64,000 bases of DNA from a virus, in the IMG/VR virus record IMGVR_UViG_3300007540_000013, positions 1 to 64,000 of that record; one strand, 5' to 3'. Position numbers and translations under genes: made by a program. The stretch's first letter is position 1; each line of letters opens with the position of its first letter. Below are positions 48,754 to 59,051 of this stretch, piece by piece. Under the pieces are notes generated by a model, which did not search any database, was not told where the DNA came from, and saw only the letters and a list, made by a program, of their open reading frames with translations.

Positions 48754-49875
48754 ATGGCTGTATTTAAAGTATTTGCTGAAAAAGACGCAACAATATATTC
48801 ACAACTACCAATTACTAATACTGGATTAGATGAAATTTTAGAAGTAGCTACGTACTATAAAGGTACTAACGAGTATGTTGCTCGTAGCCTAATTCAATTT
48901 GACTCTACAGAAATCAATAACGTATTAAATAACTACGTATCCTCATCTACTAGAGCTGCAACAGATATGAGCGCATCAATTAGACTCTATCTAGCATCTG
49001 CCGATGAACTGCCAACCGATTACGTAGTTGAAGGTTACCCGGTATATGTAGGTAGTGGTAATACCTGGAATCAAGGGACAGGACAGTATAACGATGCACC
49101 TGTAACTACAGATGGAGTAGCATGGTCCCACACTCAATCCTCCGGATCTGGTGTATGGGGAGTAACTACATACGTAACTCAATCATACTCTGGGAGTAAC
49201 ACAGGCGGTGGTTCTTGGTATACAGGTTCTACAGGGTATACATTTGATTTCACGCAACGTCACACGGTAGCTTCTACGCATGATCTTAATTTAGATATAA
49301 GCGATGGTGTAAAAGCACAATACGACGGAACAATATCTAACGCAGGATTCTTACTTAAATTAACTAGTAGCTTAGAATTTAAAGAAGATACTCAAGTATT
49401 CTTAAGATATTTCTCTACAGATACTCATACAATATATCCTCCTTGTTTAGAGATTAAATGGGATGATTTTGAAAACAATTCAACGTTAGCCGAGGTATCT
49501 GAAATTAATCCTGTTATAAAAATAAAAAATAACAGAGGCAGGTTTACTGACGAAGGATTTCAGAAATTTAATTTACATGTTAGACCTAAATACCCTACTA
49601 GGACGTTCTCAACATCATCAGCGTACTTAACAAATCACTACTTACCTACAGCTTCATACTGGGGTATTAGAGATGAGAATACTGAAGAGATGGTAATTGA
49701 TTTCGACACTAAGTTTACAAAAATTAGTAGAGACGCTAACGGAAACCATTTTACAGTACATATGGGAGGATTGCAACCCGAAAGGTATTATAGAGCTCTA
49801 ATTAAAACTTCTATTGACGGATCAACAACTGTGTTAGACGAAAATTTAGTTTTTAAAGTAGTGAGAAATGGGTGA
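48754..49875 (+). CDS. Virion protein with DNRLRE-like N-terminal domain
   Basis: 373 aa. FAEKDATIYSQLPITNTGLDEILEVA and SLIQFDSTEI resemble DNRLRE-type carbohydrate-associated modules. A Ser/Gly-rich stretch follows, and the C-terminal half has a fibronectin-like strand pattern (FQKFNLHVRPKYPTRTFSTS). Likely a baseplate or fibre component. Overlaps the next gene by eight bases. Confidence 0.6.
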   Translation: MAVFKVFAEKDATIYSQLPITNTGLDEILEVATYYKGTNEYVARSLIQFDSTEINNVLNNYVSSSTRAATDMSASIRLYLASADELPTDYVVEGYPVYVGSGNTWNQGTGQYNDAPVTTDGVAWSHTQSSGSGVWGVTTYVTQSYSGSNTGGGSWYTGSTGYTFDFTQRHTVASTHDLNLDISDGVKAQYDGTISNAGFLLKLTSSLEFKEDTQVFLRYFSTDTHTIYPPCLEIKWDDFENNSTLAEVSEINPVIKIKNNRGRFTDEGFQKFNLHVRPKYPTRTFSTSSAYLTNHYLPTASYWGIRDENTEEMVIDFDTKFTKISRDANGNHFTVHMGGLQPERYYRALIKTSIDGSTTVLDENLVFKVVRNG

Positions 49876-50227
49876 TAAAGTTGATTTAAAAAACAGTACA
49901 GTTAGGTTATCCGAATTTAATCGAAGGATTGATAACTCATTTAAGTACTTTGCAGAACAGGAAACTTCTGTAGATACTGATACAGTACAGGAATTATTTA
50001 GACTATACGATAAGTTATTTTTAGAAATACCTTCAACTGGTAATAGTTCCCATGAGACTTTAGTAAGAAGAAGTTCTCAAATTTACAAGATACCAGATGA
50101 TCCAAATATAAGTTTACTTCAAAACGAGATCACTGATTTAAGGAGACAGCTATTAGAAGCAAATGAAACTATAGCTGATCTATCTGATATTAATACGAAT
50201 ATTGCAGGATTAACAACAAATGGCTAG
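49868..50227 (+). CDS. Small structural-region coiled-coil protein
   Basis: 119 aa; N-terminal mixed region with FKYFAEQETSVD, then LLQNEITDLRRQLLEANETI as a coiled coil. Overlaps both neighbours by eight bases. May connect the wedge to the large tail protein. Confidence 0.6.
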   Translation: MGDKVDLKNSTVRLSEFNRRIDNSFKYFAEQETSVDTDTVQELFRLYDKLFLEIPSTGNSSHETLVRRSSQIYKIPDDPNISLLQNEITDLRRQLLEANETIADLSDINTNIAGLTTNG

Positions 50228-53200
50228 CACTACATATTACATTTCAGGTACAGGTGACCAACTGCAGCTAACCGCTGCAGATCAACAAAAAGTGAATACC
50301 GTAAAGTTATCCGCTCAGTTCGACCCATCTCAAGATATTGCTGAAGCTTCTATCTACAATAATCGAGGACAGTTTGTTAACACTACTTTAGTTAATGTCG
50401 GATTAAATACACCTTCTACCTCACAAGACCCGGCTCAATCTAATGAAGATAGAGATTTAACTTCAAGCACTATTTTCATAGATGCAGAACCTCTAATCTT
50501 AAGTCTATCTGATTTTGAAAAAAATGGTGCAACTGCTAAATATTGTTTTTACCGCCCTACCCTTTCTAATTTAGAAGTAGATGAAATCTCTTACGATAGA
50601 ACAGAGGTAAAAGTAAAATACATAAGCTTCAGCAGACCTCAAGCACAGATTGATAGATTAATTGAATTAATCAATAACGCTGCATACTACGGTAAAATAG
50701 GAATCAGTCATCCAGAAGGAGCGTATACTCCTATTATTAACGTTATAGATGATGGGGAGTACGTATATTTAAAGCTCTATAGATCCTTACCAGATTTAGT
50801 TAATCTAGGCGATCCTATTAATATAAATCAAGAAGTAGCAGATCCTATTACAGTTACGTTTAACTATACCCCCGATGCGCCTGTAGTTGAACCGTTACCA
50901 TCGTTAAGAAGTCCTAATTTTAATATAGATCTTGATGATAGAGCAACAGTAACTACTGAATACCTAGATTATAACACATTATATAGTCTACCTGTAACTA
51001 ATTCATATAATCGAGTATTCTCTGAATTAGAAGGATTAGGAGTAGGTATTAGTGTTGATTATACTAATTACGAAAACTTCGTACACTTCTCTTCTGCAAA
51101 AGAGAGGTTAGCAAATTTCAAATATAAGGTAGATTTATATGATCGATATAGGAACGAACGAGCAGAAGCAGTAGCATTATCCAACGCAACAAATGCAATT
51201 ACTTCTAGTAATTTATATTACGATAACTTAATTAAAGGTATTCTAACTAAGTTTGATGGCTACGAAAGGTACCTATTCTATGAAAGCTCAAGCAAGGCAT
51301 GGCCTAAAGCTAGTAGTAATTTACCTTATATTAATATCTCGAGCAGCTTACCTGAAGCAGTTACATGGTACGAGAGAGAGTACGCAAGTGCGTCTCTTTA
51401 CGATGAACTTAACGAAAGTAACTTAGAATATACTATACCAGAATTTATCCGTCAAGACAGCAATAACGCTCCATATAGCTTATTCCTTAACATGATCGGT
51501 CAACATTTTGATGAGTTATGGTTATCCGCTAAAGGTATTACAGATCGTTACGATGCTGACAACAGGTTAGATTTCGGTATATCTAAAGACTTAATCGCAA
51601 AAACTTTACAGAGTTTCGGCGTTAAATTGTACTCTTCTAATTTTTCTACTTCTAACCTAACTAATTTATTCTTAGGAGAATGGATGGATACTGGTTCTGA
51701 GCAGATAAATACTTTTGTTACTGCTTCAAACGATCCTACACCGGATAAAGATATCCTATCTGAAACCTATAAAAGAATCTATCACAACCTTCCATACTTA
51801 ATTAAGACTAAAGGTACTGAGAGAGGTTTAAGAGCATTGATTAACTGTTTCGGTATACCTAGCGGATCATTATCAATTGAAGTATTTGGAGGTTTAGAGC
51901 GAAATGATTCAAGTTACTTTGGGTACGAACAGCCATCCACTACTAAGATAAAATTAGATAACACAGGTTCAATCATACCCGGGGATACTCTATCCCAATA
52001 TACTTCTATTATCAAACCATACGAAAAGTATAATCAAGATCTACATGTAGTAGAGGTAGGTTTTACTCCTACTAAGTATATGGACGAGTACATAAAGACT
52101 TTATTCCCAGGTAAATTCATGTTACCTCTAGATTACGCTTTCCCGTACTTGAATCAAGAAGCATACGTAATTGAAGGAGATTTCAATCTAGACGAATACA
52201 TAGGAGATCCTAGATATAGAGGACAAAGTAACTATAAGACTATAAAGAACGCTAGCTTACTTCAAGAAGCAAACTCAGTAGTACCCAACTCAGGATCTTA
52301 CGACGTCAATGACTTTATAAGGTTAGTTAAGTTTTTCGATAATCAATTATTTAAGATGGTTAAAGATTTTGTACCGGCTAGAGATACAGTATCTGCTGGT
52401 ATTATAATAAAGCCAACTATCTTAGATAGAGCAAAAGTTCCCACACCGGTATTTAGTTTTACTCAACCAGAATATTCAGGATCTATTGATACAGCATTTA
52501 TCACAGGATCAGCAGCAGGTATTATCAATCAACATTCTACTGCTTATACCGCAAGTGTATTTACACCATCAGGATCTATAAATAAGATTTATGATGATGA
52601 AGCAGCACAAATAAACGGAGAGTTAGGAGGTACAGTCTTAGATATGTACAGCGGAAGCTTAAACGAAGCTAACGAATTAAAGAAACCTTCTACAATACTG
52701 CCAATTTACGAAGCATCTGGATCAAACGGTACAGCACCAGTACCTGGGCAGTTTACTTGGCAGTCCGGAACTATAAACAGACAGCAAGGAGGACTCACAC
52801 TAGCAGCTGGTTACGGAGTTGCATCTATCTATATTAACGAGGTAGATAGTAATAATGTAGACTTAGAGAATGTTCTAGAAAACCTCACCACTGGAGATGA
52901 ATTAACCTTTACTGTAGATTATAGATATTACGATCTCGATTTTTTTAGCCCTGGTCCAACCGGACCAATCCGCACAAAAACTGTAACTCAGACTGTAGAG
53001 AATATTTCAAGTAACTCAGCAAATACATGGTATATTACATTTAAGAATAGTAGTATAGGTGCATTAGTAGGTGAAGCACAAGCCGCACAGTATAATGTAC
53101 ATCCGCTAACTAGAACATCAACCTCAGTAATATTTAGTCCATTTATTAATGTACAGAATATAGACTACCATCCTTACAACGCTACATTAAATAACGCAAC

Positions 53201-54683
53201 TAAGATAAGTAATGCTGCCCACTTACAAGAAGTAGATTACAGCACCGGTACTATCTCTCCCACCAATCTACCTCAGATACTTAATAATGAAGCAGTAACA
53301 GCTGAAGTTAGTGAGTATATACATAACTCCGCCGGTATGGTGAGAGGCAAGTACACAGGTAAGCAACTAACAGCAGCAGAATTAAGCAAGTATACTGACG
53401 GAGATATCTCATACGGTAAAACTCCTGTAATTAACTATACGGGTAAGTATTTTGCTTACGCACCAGATCTAGAACGCACTGACCCTCTAGTAGTCGGTAA
53501 AACTCAATATTCAGTAAGGTACTTAATTGATGATAATAGAGAGGTACTAGACCTAACAGCTATTGAAGAAACACGTAAGCATCTTTCTCAAAACTATAGA
53601 GAGAAAGAAGGCGTCTCGGTAAGATTGCAAAATCCCCGTATTACTGCTTTAGGAGCAGGATCTAATTATTATTTAGTAGGTGGGGCAAAAGTATATAAAG
53701 CAGGAAAACGTCCTGAATATATATTAGGAACTGAAATTACTCTAGGAGATTTTGCAACAGGAGATCTTACATTCGAAGGTACATCAATATCAGATTATAG
53801 CTTCTTAGCAACGAAGACCTCTGGTCAACTTGTATTCCCTACATACACAACTATAGTATTTAATAATGAAATATATGACGACGGATCCGATTACAATCCT
53901 TCAACCGGTATATACACTTTTGGTGAAGATTCAGAAGCTAGAGTTAGCTTTGTTGCAAGTGGTGTTTTAACAAATATCAAATCTCAAGCAGAAAACGCTA
54001 CTATTAGAATTATTCAAGATAGAGGAGGTACCGATACTGTTATTAAGTCTGAAACTTTTACAATACCTTCTGCCACCATCTCCCTAAATTCTGGAACTAA
54101 AAATTTCAGTATTCAATCCGGATTGCGTTATTTTGAGAATGGTGATAAGGTTCGAGTAGAAGTACAAGGAGCAGCAGGAATAAATGTAAGTTCAGGATCA
54201 GAGTTCTTTAATATACAAGCACCTCAAGCATCTGCAAACGTTACCGCTTCTAATGTATGGACAACCGGATCTTCTACTGGATTTACTTTAACTAGTTCAG
54301 CAGCATTAGCAAATCAATACGGCACTAATATACAAGAGCCATTCTCAGGATCCTCTTTCCCTTCTGCTTCTTTATTATTTACTTTAGAAAGAGGAGATGA
54401 GTTTAGATTTGGAGGAAGTGAAGATAATGTGTATGTTGTACTAGAAGCAGAACGTCAAGGTTTAATATACGTAACATTAAACAAACCATTAAATCCTTCC
54501 TTAAACATTAATCAGTTTACCGTACGTAGGTTTGTAGACGATACCACCTCGTTGATAACTAATCAAAAGAAACTTGCAGGAGATACTTCCCCTGCGTTTA
54601 TTCTACCTGAATACACAGCACCAGATCTCAATGATAACTTAGACGCTATTATAAAAGATCTAGTAGGACGGAATCTTATTTAA
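50220..54683 (+). CDS. Giant baseplate/tail protein
   Basis: 1487 aa. The middle block YLIKTKGTERGLRALINCF and GIPSGSLSIEVFGG resembles the tail protein I/baseplate family of contractile systems. In the same position after gp6, a gp7-like wedge is expected (T4 gp7 is ~1030 aa). The C-terminal ~500 residues are beta-rich, repetitive and Ser/Thr-rich. It may combine a wedge core with receptor-binding or fibre-attachment regions. Confidence 0.65.
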   Translation: MASTTYYISGTGDQLQLTAADQQKVNTVKLSAQFDPSQDIAEASIYNNRGQFVNTTLVNVGLNTPSTSQDPAQSNEDRDLTSSTIFIDAEPLILSLSDFEKNGATAKYCFYRPTLSNLEVDEISYDRTEVKVKYISFSRPQAQIDRLIELINNAAYYGKIGISHPEGAYTPIINVIDDGEYVYLKLYRSLPDLVNLGDPININQEVADPITVTFNYTPDAPVVEPLPSLRSPNFNIDLDDRATVTTEYLDYNTLYSLPVTNSYNRVFSELEGLGVGISVDYTNYENFVHFSSAKERLANFKYKVDLYDRYRNERAEAVALSNATNAITSSNLYYDNLIKGILTKFDGYERYLFYESSSKAWPKASSNLPYINISSSLPEAVTWYEREYASASLYDELNESNLEYTIPEFIRQDSNNAPYSLFLNMIGQHFDELWLSAKGITDRYDADNRLDFGISKDLIAKTLQSFGVKLYSSNFSTSNLTNLFLGEWMDTGSEQINTFVTASNDPTPDKDILSETYKRIYHNLPYLIKTKGTERGLRALINCFGIPSGSLSIEVFGGLERNDSSYFGYEQPSTTKIKLDNTGSIIPGDTLSQYTSIIKPYEKYNQDLHVVEVGFTPTKYMDEYIKTLFPGKFMLPLDYAFPYLNQEAYVIEGDFNLDEYIGDPRYRGQSNYKTIKNASLLQEANSVVPNSGSYDVNDFIRLVKFFDNQLFKMVKDFVPARDTVSAGIIIKPTILDRAKVPTPVFSFTQPEYSGSIDTAFITGSAAGIINQHSTAYTASVFTPSGSINKIYDDEAAQINGELGGTVLDMYSGSLNEANELKKPSTILPIYEASGSNGTAPVPGQFTWQSGTINRQQGGLTLAAGYGVASIYINEVDSNNVDLENVLENLTTGDELTFTVDYRYYDLDFFSPGPTGPIRTKTVTQTVENISSNSANTWYITFKNSSIGALVGEAQAAQYNVHPLTRTSTSVIFSPFINVQNIDYHPYNATLNNATKISNAAHLQEVDYSTGTISPTNLPQILNNEAVTAEVSEYIHNSAGMVRGKYTGKQLTAAELSKYTDGDISYGKTPVINYTGKYFAYAPDLERTDPLVVGKTQYSVRYLIDDNREVLDLTAIEETRKHLSQNYREKEGVSVRLQNPRITALGAGSNYYLVGGAKVYKAGKRPEYILGTEITLGDFATGDLTFEGTSISDYSFLATKTSGQLVFPTYTTIVFNNEIYDDGSDYNPSTGIYTFGEDSEARVSFVASGVLTNIKSQAENATIRIIQDRGGTDTVIKSETFTIPSATISLNSGTKNFSIQSGLRYFENGDKVRVEVQGAAGINVSSGSEFFNIQAPQASANVTASNVWTTGSSTGFTLTSSAALANQYGTNIQEPFSGSSFPSASLLFTLERGDEFRFGGSEDNVYVVLEAERQGLIYVTLNKPLNPSLNINQFTVRRFVDDTTSLITNQKKLAGDTSPAFILPEYTAPDLNDNLDAIIKDLVGRNLI

Positions 54684-54716
54684 CTTCATATTTATACTAT
54701 ATAAACTTTACAAACA

Positions 54717-55373
54717 ATGGGATATTTAGACAATTCAGTAGTAACAGTTGATGCTATCTTAACAAAGAAAGGTAGAGAGCTCATGGCTAGAGGAGATGGC
54801 TCTTTCAGAATCACGCAATTTGCATTGTCTGATGATGAAATCGACTATACACTTTACAACACCACTCACCCATCTGGTTCTAATTATTACGGAGAAGCGA
54901 TTGAAGGCATGCCTTTATTAGAAGCCTTCCCAGATGAGACTCAAATCATGAAATACAAGCTTGTAACTCTTCCAAGAGGTACAGCAAGACTTCCAATCTT
55001 AGATTTAGGTTACGCTGCTATTACATTGAAGCAAGGAGCATCTTTAGCTATCACTCCACAAACTTTAAATTACTTAGGAGCTAATCAAACTTTTGAAACA
55101 AACGGATATACTGCAACAATTGCTGATGCAAGAGTATTAAGTACATTTAACGGTACAGGTATTAACACACCTGAAGCTGCTACATTAAACAGCACAACTA
55201 CATTAGGTACTAATGTATCTAAGACTGTTATTGGATCTTCGATTACACTTACTGCAACTAACGTTAATACGTTATTCGGATCTAACACATCACTTCAGAC
55301 TACAGTAACTGTAGTAGGTAGAGATTCCGGAGCACGTTTAACTATTCCGGTAACTATTAATAAAATAAACTAA
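54717..55373 (+). CDS. Conserved virion structural protein
   Basis: 218 aa. Begins DNSVVTVDAILTKKGRELMARGDGSFRITQFALSD..., a start found in structural proteins of marine T4-like phages. The C-terminal ~80 residues are beta-rich. Preceded by ATATTTATA at 54689-54697. Probably a baseplate-associated or fibre protein. Confidence 0.7.
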   Translation: MGYLDNSVVTVDAILTKKGRELMARGDGSFRITQFALSDDEIDYTLYNTTHPSGSNYYGEAIEGMPLLEAFPDETQIMKYKLVTLPRGTARLPILDLGYAAITLKQGASLAITPQTLNYLGANQTFETNGYTATIADARVLSTFNGTGINTPEAATLNSTTTLGTNVSKTVIGSSITLTATNVNTLFGSNTSLQTTVTVVGRDSGARLTIPVTINKIN

Positions 55374-55379
55374 TAGCAT

Positions 55380-56393
55380 ATGTCTTATAAAAGATTTGAA
55401 GCCGACGATTTAGTAGTAAGTGCTGAACCAGTTACATCTCCAATATGGAGTACTGGAGTACCTATTTTAACAGAATTTTACACTGGATCAGGGCAAGCTA
55501 ATGGAGTAACAGGTAATTACTACCTAAACGTATATCAAACAGGATCTGGTCAATCAACAGCTGCAGTTCAATTTGCCGTTACATACGGCGATATCGAAGG
55601 ATCAGGTTCTACTGCTTACAACTCTGCAGTACCAGAAAAAACATACAGTAGAACAATTTACGGTCAGTTAAGAACTCTTATAACAGGTGATGAAAATACG
55701 AACTTAAGGTTTGGTGAATACGAACCTAAAAATGTGTATGGAATTGCTATAGATAGAGATAGATACAGAGAGAGCTTACTACAAGGATCTTTCAACTTAC
55801 ATCTATCCAGTAGCTCGCCAAGTATTGGGACCCTACACTTAACAGATAATAGCAAGGATGTTAGTACAGTAACCTATAACGATGCTGGTAGAGTTTTCCA
55901 AGTAGTATCCGGTTCTAATGGATCTTCTTACTCAAGTACTGGGTATACAACTAACTCTGGATCCTACGGTATATTTCTACCTGATGTAGGGTTAATATTA
56001 TTAAACGCAGATGCATTAGATGATAATTCTGGCGAAGGTATTAACTTAGGAACTCAGAGATCTTCAAACACGAATAACGATAATGAAGCTAAACTTTATA
56101 ACGCAATCGTAGGAGCAGCAAATTTCCAATTGAACTACCAGGAGACCATATCTTCGCAGTTTGTATTTACAAGAGTACGTAATAGTGAATTCAACTATTC
56201 AACTAACCCTTCGTACATTACAGGATCTGGCGACTTACGTATTAATAATTTCATTAACGCTCCACAAACATATATTACAACTGTAGGGATGTATAATGAT
56301 AATAACGAGTTATTAGCTGTAGCTAAATTATCTAAACCTTTATTAAAAGACTTCACTAAAGAAGCGTTAATTCGCATCAAGTTAGACTTCTAA
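55380..56393 (+). CDS. Tail/fibre structural protein (paralogue 1)
   Basis: 337 aa. Ser/Gly/Thr-rich beta protein. The C-terminal ~65 residues (NYSTNPSYITGSGDLRINNF; YITTVGMYNDNNELLAVAKLSKPLLK) align with those of the next gene. Likely a fibre or baseplate-edge protein. Confidence 0.7.
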   Translation: MSYKRFEADDLVVSAEPVTSPIWSTGVPILTEFYTGSGQANGVTGNYYLNVYQTGSGQSTAAVQFAVTYGDIEGSGSTAYNSAVPEKTYSRTIYGQLRTLITGDENTNLRFGEYEPKNVYGIAIDRDRYRESLLQGSFNLHLSSSSPSIGTLHLTDNSKDVSTVTYNDAGRVFQVVSGSNGSSYSSTGYTTNSGSYGIFLPDVGLILLNADALDDNSGEGINLGTQRSSNTNNDNEAKLYNAIVGAANFQLNYQETISSQFVFTRVRNSEFNYSTNPSYITGSGDLRINNFINAPQTYITTVGMYNDNNELLAVAKLSKPLLKDFTKEALIRIKLDF

Positions 56394-56396
56394 TGA

Positions 56397-57593
56397 ATGA
56401 GTACTTATATAAAACTCAACAAGCAAGATACCTACGTAACTACCTATACTGCGCATAAACCATGGGTGCTTACCAACCATTTGACTAGCTCTTATGGTAT
56501 AAGGAAATATACTGCGTTATCAAGTTCCGGTATTGTCTCTATGGACAATATAACTCTAACAGAAGACAGTCAAAGCGCTGAACTTCTTTATAGGAGTCTT
56601 CACCATTTGTATTATTCTGGATTTTCTACCGGAAGTAGTATTTCAAGCTCTGCAGAAAACTATCATCAGACAACTCTATATGATAGTTCTTCCCGTGAGA
56701 TCTTTTCAACAGCATCCTTGTATTCTATTCCTACGGATATATACGGACATGGGTTAGTACCTGGAACAATTCATATAAAATCTCAACCTACAGGAAGTTT
56801 CTACATAGTCGACGACGGAGAAGGTAAACTAAGATCATCAGGATCTTTCGATTACAGTGCAGTAACCTCTTCACAAACTACTACTCATATATCTTCTAGT
56901 ACTTTTGACTCAGCACCAAGTAGTACTGAATTAGATATAACACCGGGTATTGCTATCGGTCCATCTTCTGAATGGAACTTAACTAGGATTACCTGGTCAG
57001 GGGGTACGGGAGACTCCCCAATCACTGAGAATGGGGTAAAAGTAAGTATAGTAACAGATCAAGCATCTTTAGATGTAATTTCTTTTACCAGCGCAACTAC
57101 TTTAGAAACTAGTGATCTGAGTATAATTAGATTCCTATCGACTCCAGATAATGTAAATACTTTAAATTTCACTTTCGAATCCTCTAGTTTTACTACCACT
57201 AGGCCTTCAAGCAGTATTGTTGATAATCAAGTTCTAGGTGACGTAATTTATACTCACGGTAATTTAATATTAACTGAAGATAGTACAATCTACCACGTTG
57301 AAAACCAACCATCCTACTCCTTAGCATTTAAAGGATCTTACTTAGTATACACTCATAATTTTAGATGTAAAGCAAGTGAGACGCAGTTAAACTATTCTCA
57401 AAATCCTACTATAAAATCTGGTAGTTTAGGTGATATTAAAGAGTTTGCAACAGGAAGTTACTTTAGACCTTATGTTACAACAGTAGGATTGTATAATGAC
57501 TCAGACGAACTCATCGCCATAGGAAAGATGGGACAACCCATCCCAAAGTCTAGATACATGGATATGACGTTTGTCGTAAAATTTGACATATAA
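56397..57593 (+). CDS. Tail/fibre structural protein (paralogue 2)
   Basis: 398 aa. Longer than its neighbour and differing over most of its length, but with the same C-terminal block (NYSQNPTIKSG; YVTTVGLYNDSDELIAIGKMGQPIPK). Three bases after paralogue 1. One or both may be receptor-binding. Confidence 0.7.
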   Translation: MSTYIKLNKQDTYVTTYTAHKPWVLTNHLTSSYGIRKYTALSSSGIVSMDNITLTEDSQSAELLYRSLHHLYYSGFSTGSSISSSAENYHQTTLYDSSSREIFSTASLYSIPTDIYGHGLVPGTIHIKSQPTGSFYIVDDGEGKLRSSGSFDYSAVTSSQTTTHISSSTFDSAPSSTELDITPGIAIGPSSEWNLTRITWSGGTGDSPITENGVKVSIVTDQASLDVISFTSATTLETSDLSIIRFLSTPDNVNTLNFTFESSSFTTTRPSSSIVDNQVLGDVIYTHGNLILTEDSTIYHVENQPSYSLAFKGSYLVYTHNFRCKASETQLNYSQNPTIKSGSLGDIKEFATGSYFRPYVTTVGLYNDSDELIAIGKMGQPIPKSRYMDMTFVVKFDI

Positions 57594-58081
57594 TGACACT
57601 CACTCCAGTATCTTGGAGATTTAGAGATAAACTTATAACTGAAATAGACGATATGCCCGAAGGTACTTTCGGCTTCATTTATAGAGTTACTCATCTCCCG
57701 ACTAAGAAAAAGTACATAGGAAAGAAAGTTTTATTCTTTGAACGTAACGTTAAGTTAGGTAAGAGAGAATTAGAAGCTTTAAAAGAAGAGAGAAAAGCTG
57801 CCGGCATAGGTGGTAGAGTACCTGCTAAAAAGAAAGTAGTTAAGGAATCTGATTGGAAAGAATACTACGGTTCACAAGAAGAAATCAAGAAACTAGCTAG
57901 ATCTTCTAAACCAGAAGATTGGACTAGAGAGATATTAGATTTCGTTCCAACAAAAAAATTGTTGACTTATTACGAAATAAAGCATATCTTTATTAATGAT
58001 GCTTTAGAAGATCCCGACTTTCTAAATGATAACATCTTAGGTAAGTTCTACCAGAAAGACTTTATCAAAGTTGGTTCTTAG
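57593..58081 (+). CDS. GIY-YIG nuclease-like protein
   Basis: 162 aa. GTFGFIYRVTHLPTKKKYIGKK gives the GIY...YIG core, with a distal DWKEYYGSQEEIKKL and a C-terminal helix LTYYEIKHIFINDAL containing the metal-binding Glu. Could be a homing-type endonuclease or DNA-processing enzyme. One-base overlap with the fibre gene. Confidence 0.7.
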   Translation: MTLTPVSWRFRDKLITEIDDMPEGTFGFIYRVTHLPTKKKYIGKKVLFFERNVKLGKRELEALKEERKAAGIGGRVPAKKKVVKESDWKEYYGSQEEIKKLARSSKPEDWTREILDFVPTKKLLTYYEIKHIFINDALEDPDFLNDNILGKFYQKDFIKVGS

Positions 58082-58100
58082 TATATAATTTCTTATATTA
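58071..58100 (+). promoter_or_regulatory. Promoter
   Basis: TTG at 58071-58073 in the last codons of the upstream gene, 20 bases, TATATTA at 58094-58100. Confidence 0.7.
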
Positions 58101-58124
58101 AGGTAATAACTAGTTATACTCTCT

Positions 58125-59051
58125 ATGGAGAACGGATTACTGCTAAACGCAGTTGAAGGAGTTTTAGGCAAAAGTCATAAACGAGCAAGAGACAATTACG
58201 CGTTTCATTGCCCGTTCTGTAATCACCGTAAACCTAAGTTAGAAGTTAAGATGACTTCTGATGAAAAAGGACACAACCCATGGGAATGCTGGGTATGTAA
58301 TACTCGAGGACGTACTATAAAGTCTCTTCTCCGTCAGATGAAGATTGGCAAGGAAGAAGCTATTGAAGTTCTTAAGTACGTTAAGAAAGGTGATAAGATT
58401 ACCTACCACGACTTAGAGGTAGTTGAATTACCGAAAGAATTCCAACCGTTACACTTAGCCTCTACTACTTCCATTATTGCTAATAAGATCAGAAAGTATC
58501 TCTATAGAAGAGGGTTGACTGATAATGATTTTATTAAGTATAATATCGGCTACTGTATGACCGGTGAATACGGAGGTAGAATTATCATTCCATCGTATAA
58601 TGAAAATAATCAATTAAACTTTTTTGTAGGTAGAACGTTTGAAGATGCTTTTATGAAGTATAAGAATCCGTCTGCCTCTAAAGATATAGTCGTATTTGAA
58701 AATATGATTAATTGGAATCAGCCAATCGTACTCGTTGAAGGAGTGTTCGATGCTATGGCTGTTAAGCGTAATGCTGTTCCAATCTTGGGTAAAACTTTAT
58801 CTAAGAGCTTAATGAAGAAATTAGTTTCTAGTAAGGTTCAAGACATTTATATAGCATTAGATAAGGATGCATTAAAGAAAGCGCTAAGCTATTCTGAGCA
58901 GTTCTTATCAATGGGTAAACGTGTCTTCTTAGTAGATATGGTAGACAAAGATCCTAGCGAGATGGGTTTCTCTAATTTTACTCATCACGTCCAATCCGCT
59001 CAAGAGCTAACCTTCAGCGACCTCTTGAAGCACAAACTACAACTAGCATGA
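58125..59051 (+). CDS. DNA primase (Zn finger, TOPRIM)
   Basis: 308 aa. CPFC and CWVC (~28 and ~54) form the zinc-binding N-terminus, then TOPRIM with LVEGVFDAMA (~204, Glu) and YIALDKDALK (~245, DxD-type Asp). This matches phage/T4 gp61-like primases that make RNA primers for replication. Own promoter. Usual length ~340 aa. Confidence 0.85.
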   Translation: MENGLLLNAVEGVLGKSHKRARDNYAFHCPFCNHRKPKLEVKMTSDEKGHNPWECWVCNTRGRTIKSLLRQMKIGKEEAIEVLKYVKKGDKITYHDLEVVELPKEFQPLHLASTTSIIANKIRKYLYRRGLTDNDFIKYNIGYCMTGEYGGRIIIPSYNENNQLNFFVGRTFEDAFMKYKNPSASKDIVVFENMINWNQPIVLVEGVFDAMAVKRNAVPILGKTLSKSLMKKLVSSKVQDIYIALDKDALKKALSYSEQFLSMGKRVFLVDMVDKDPSEMGFSNFTHHVQSAQELTFSDLLKHKLQLA

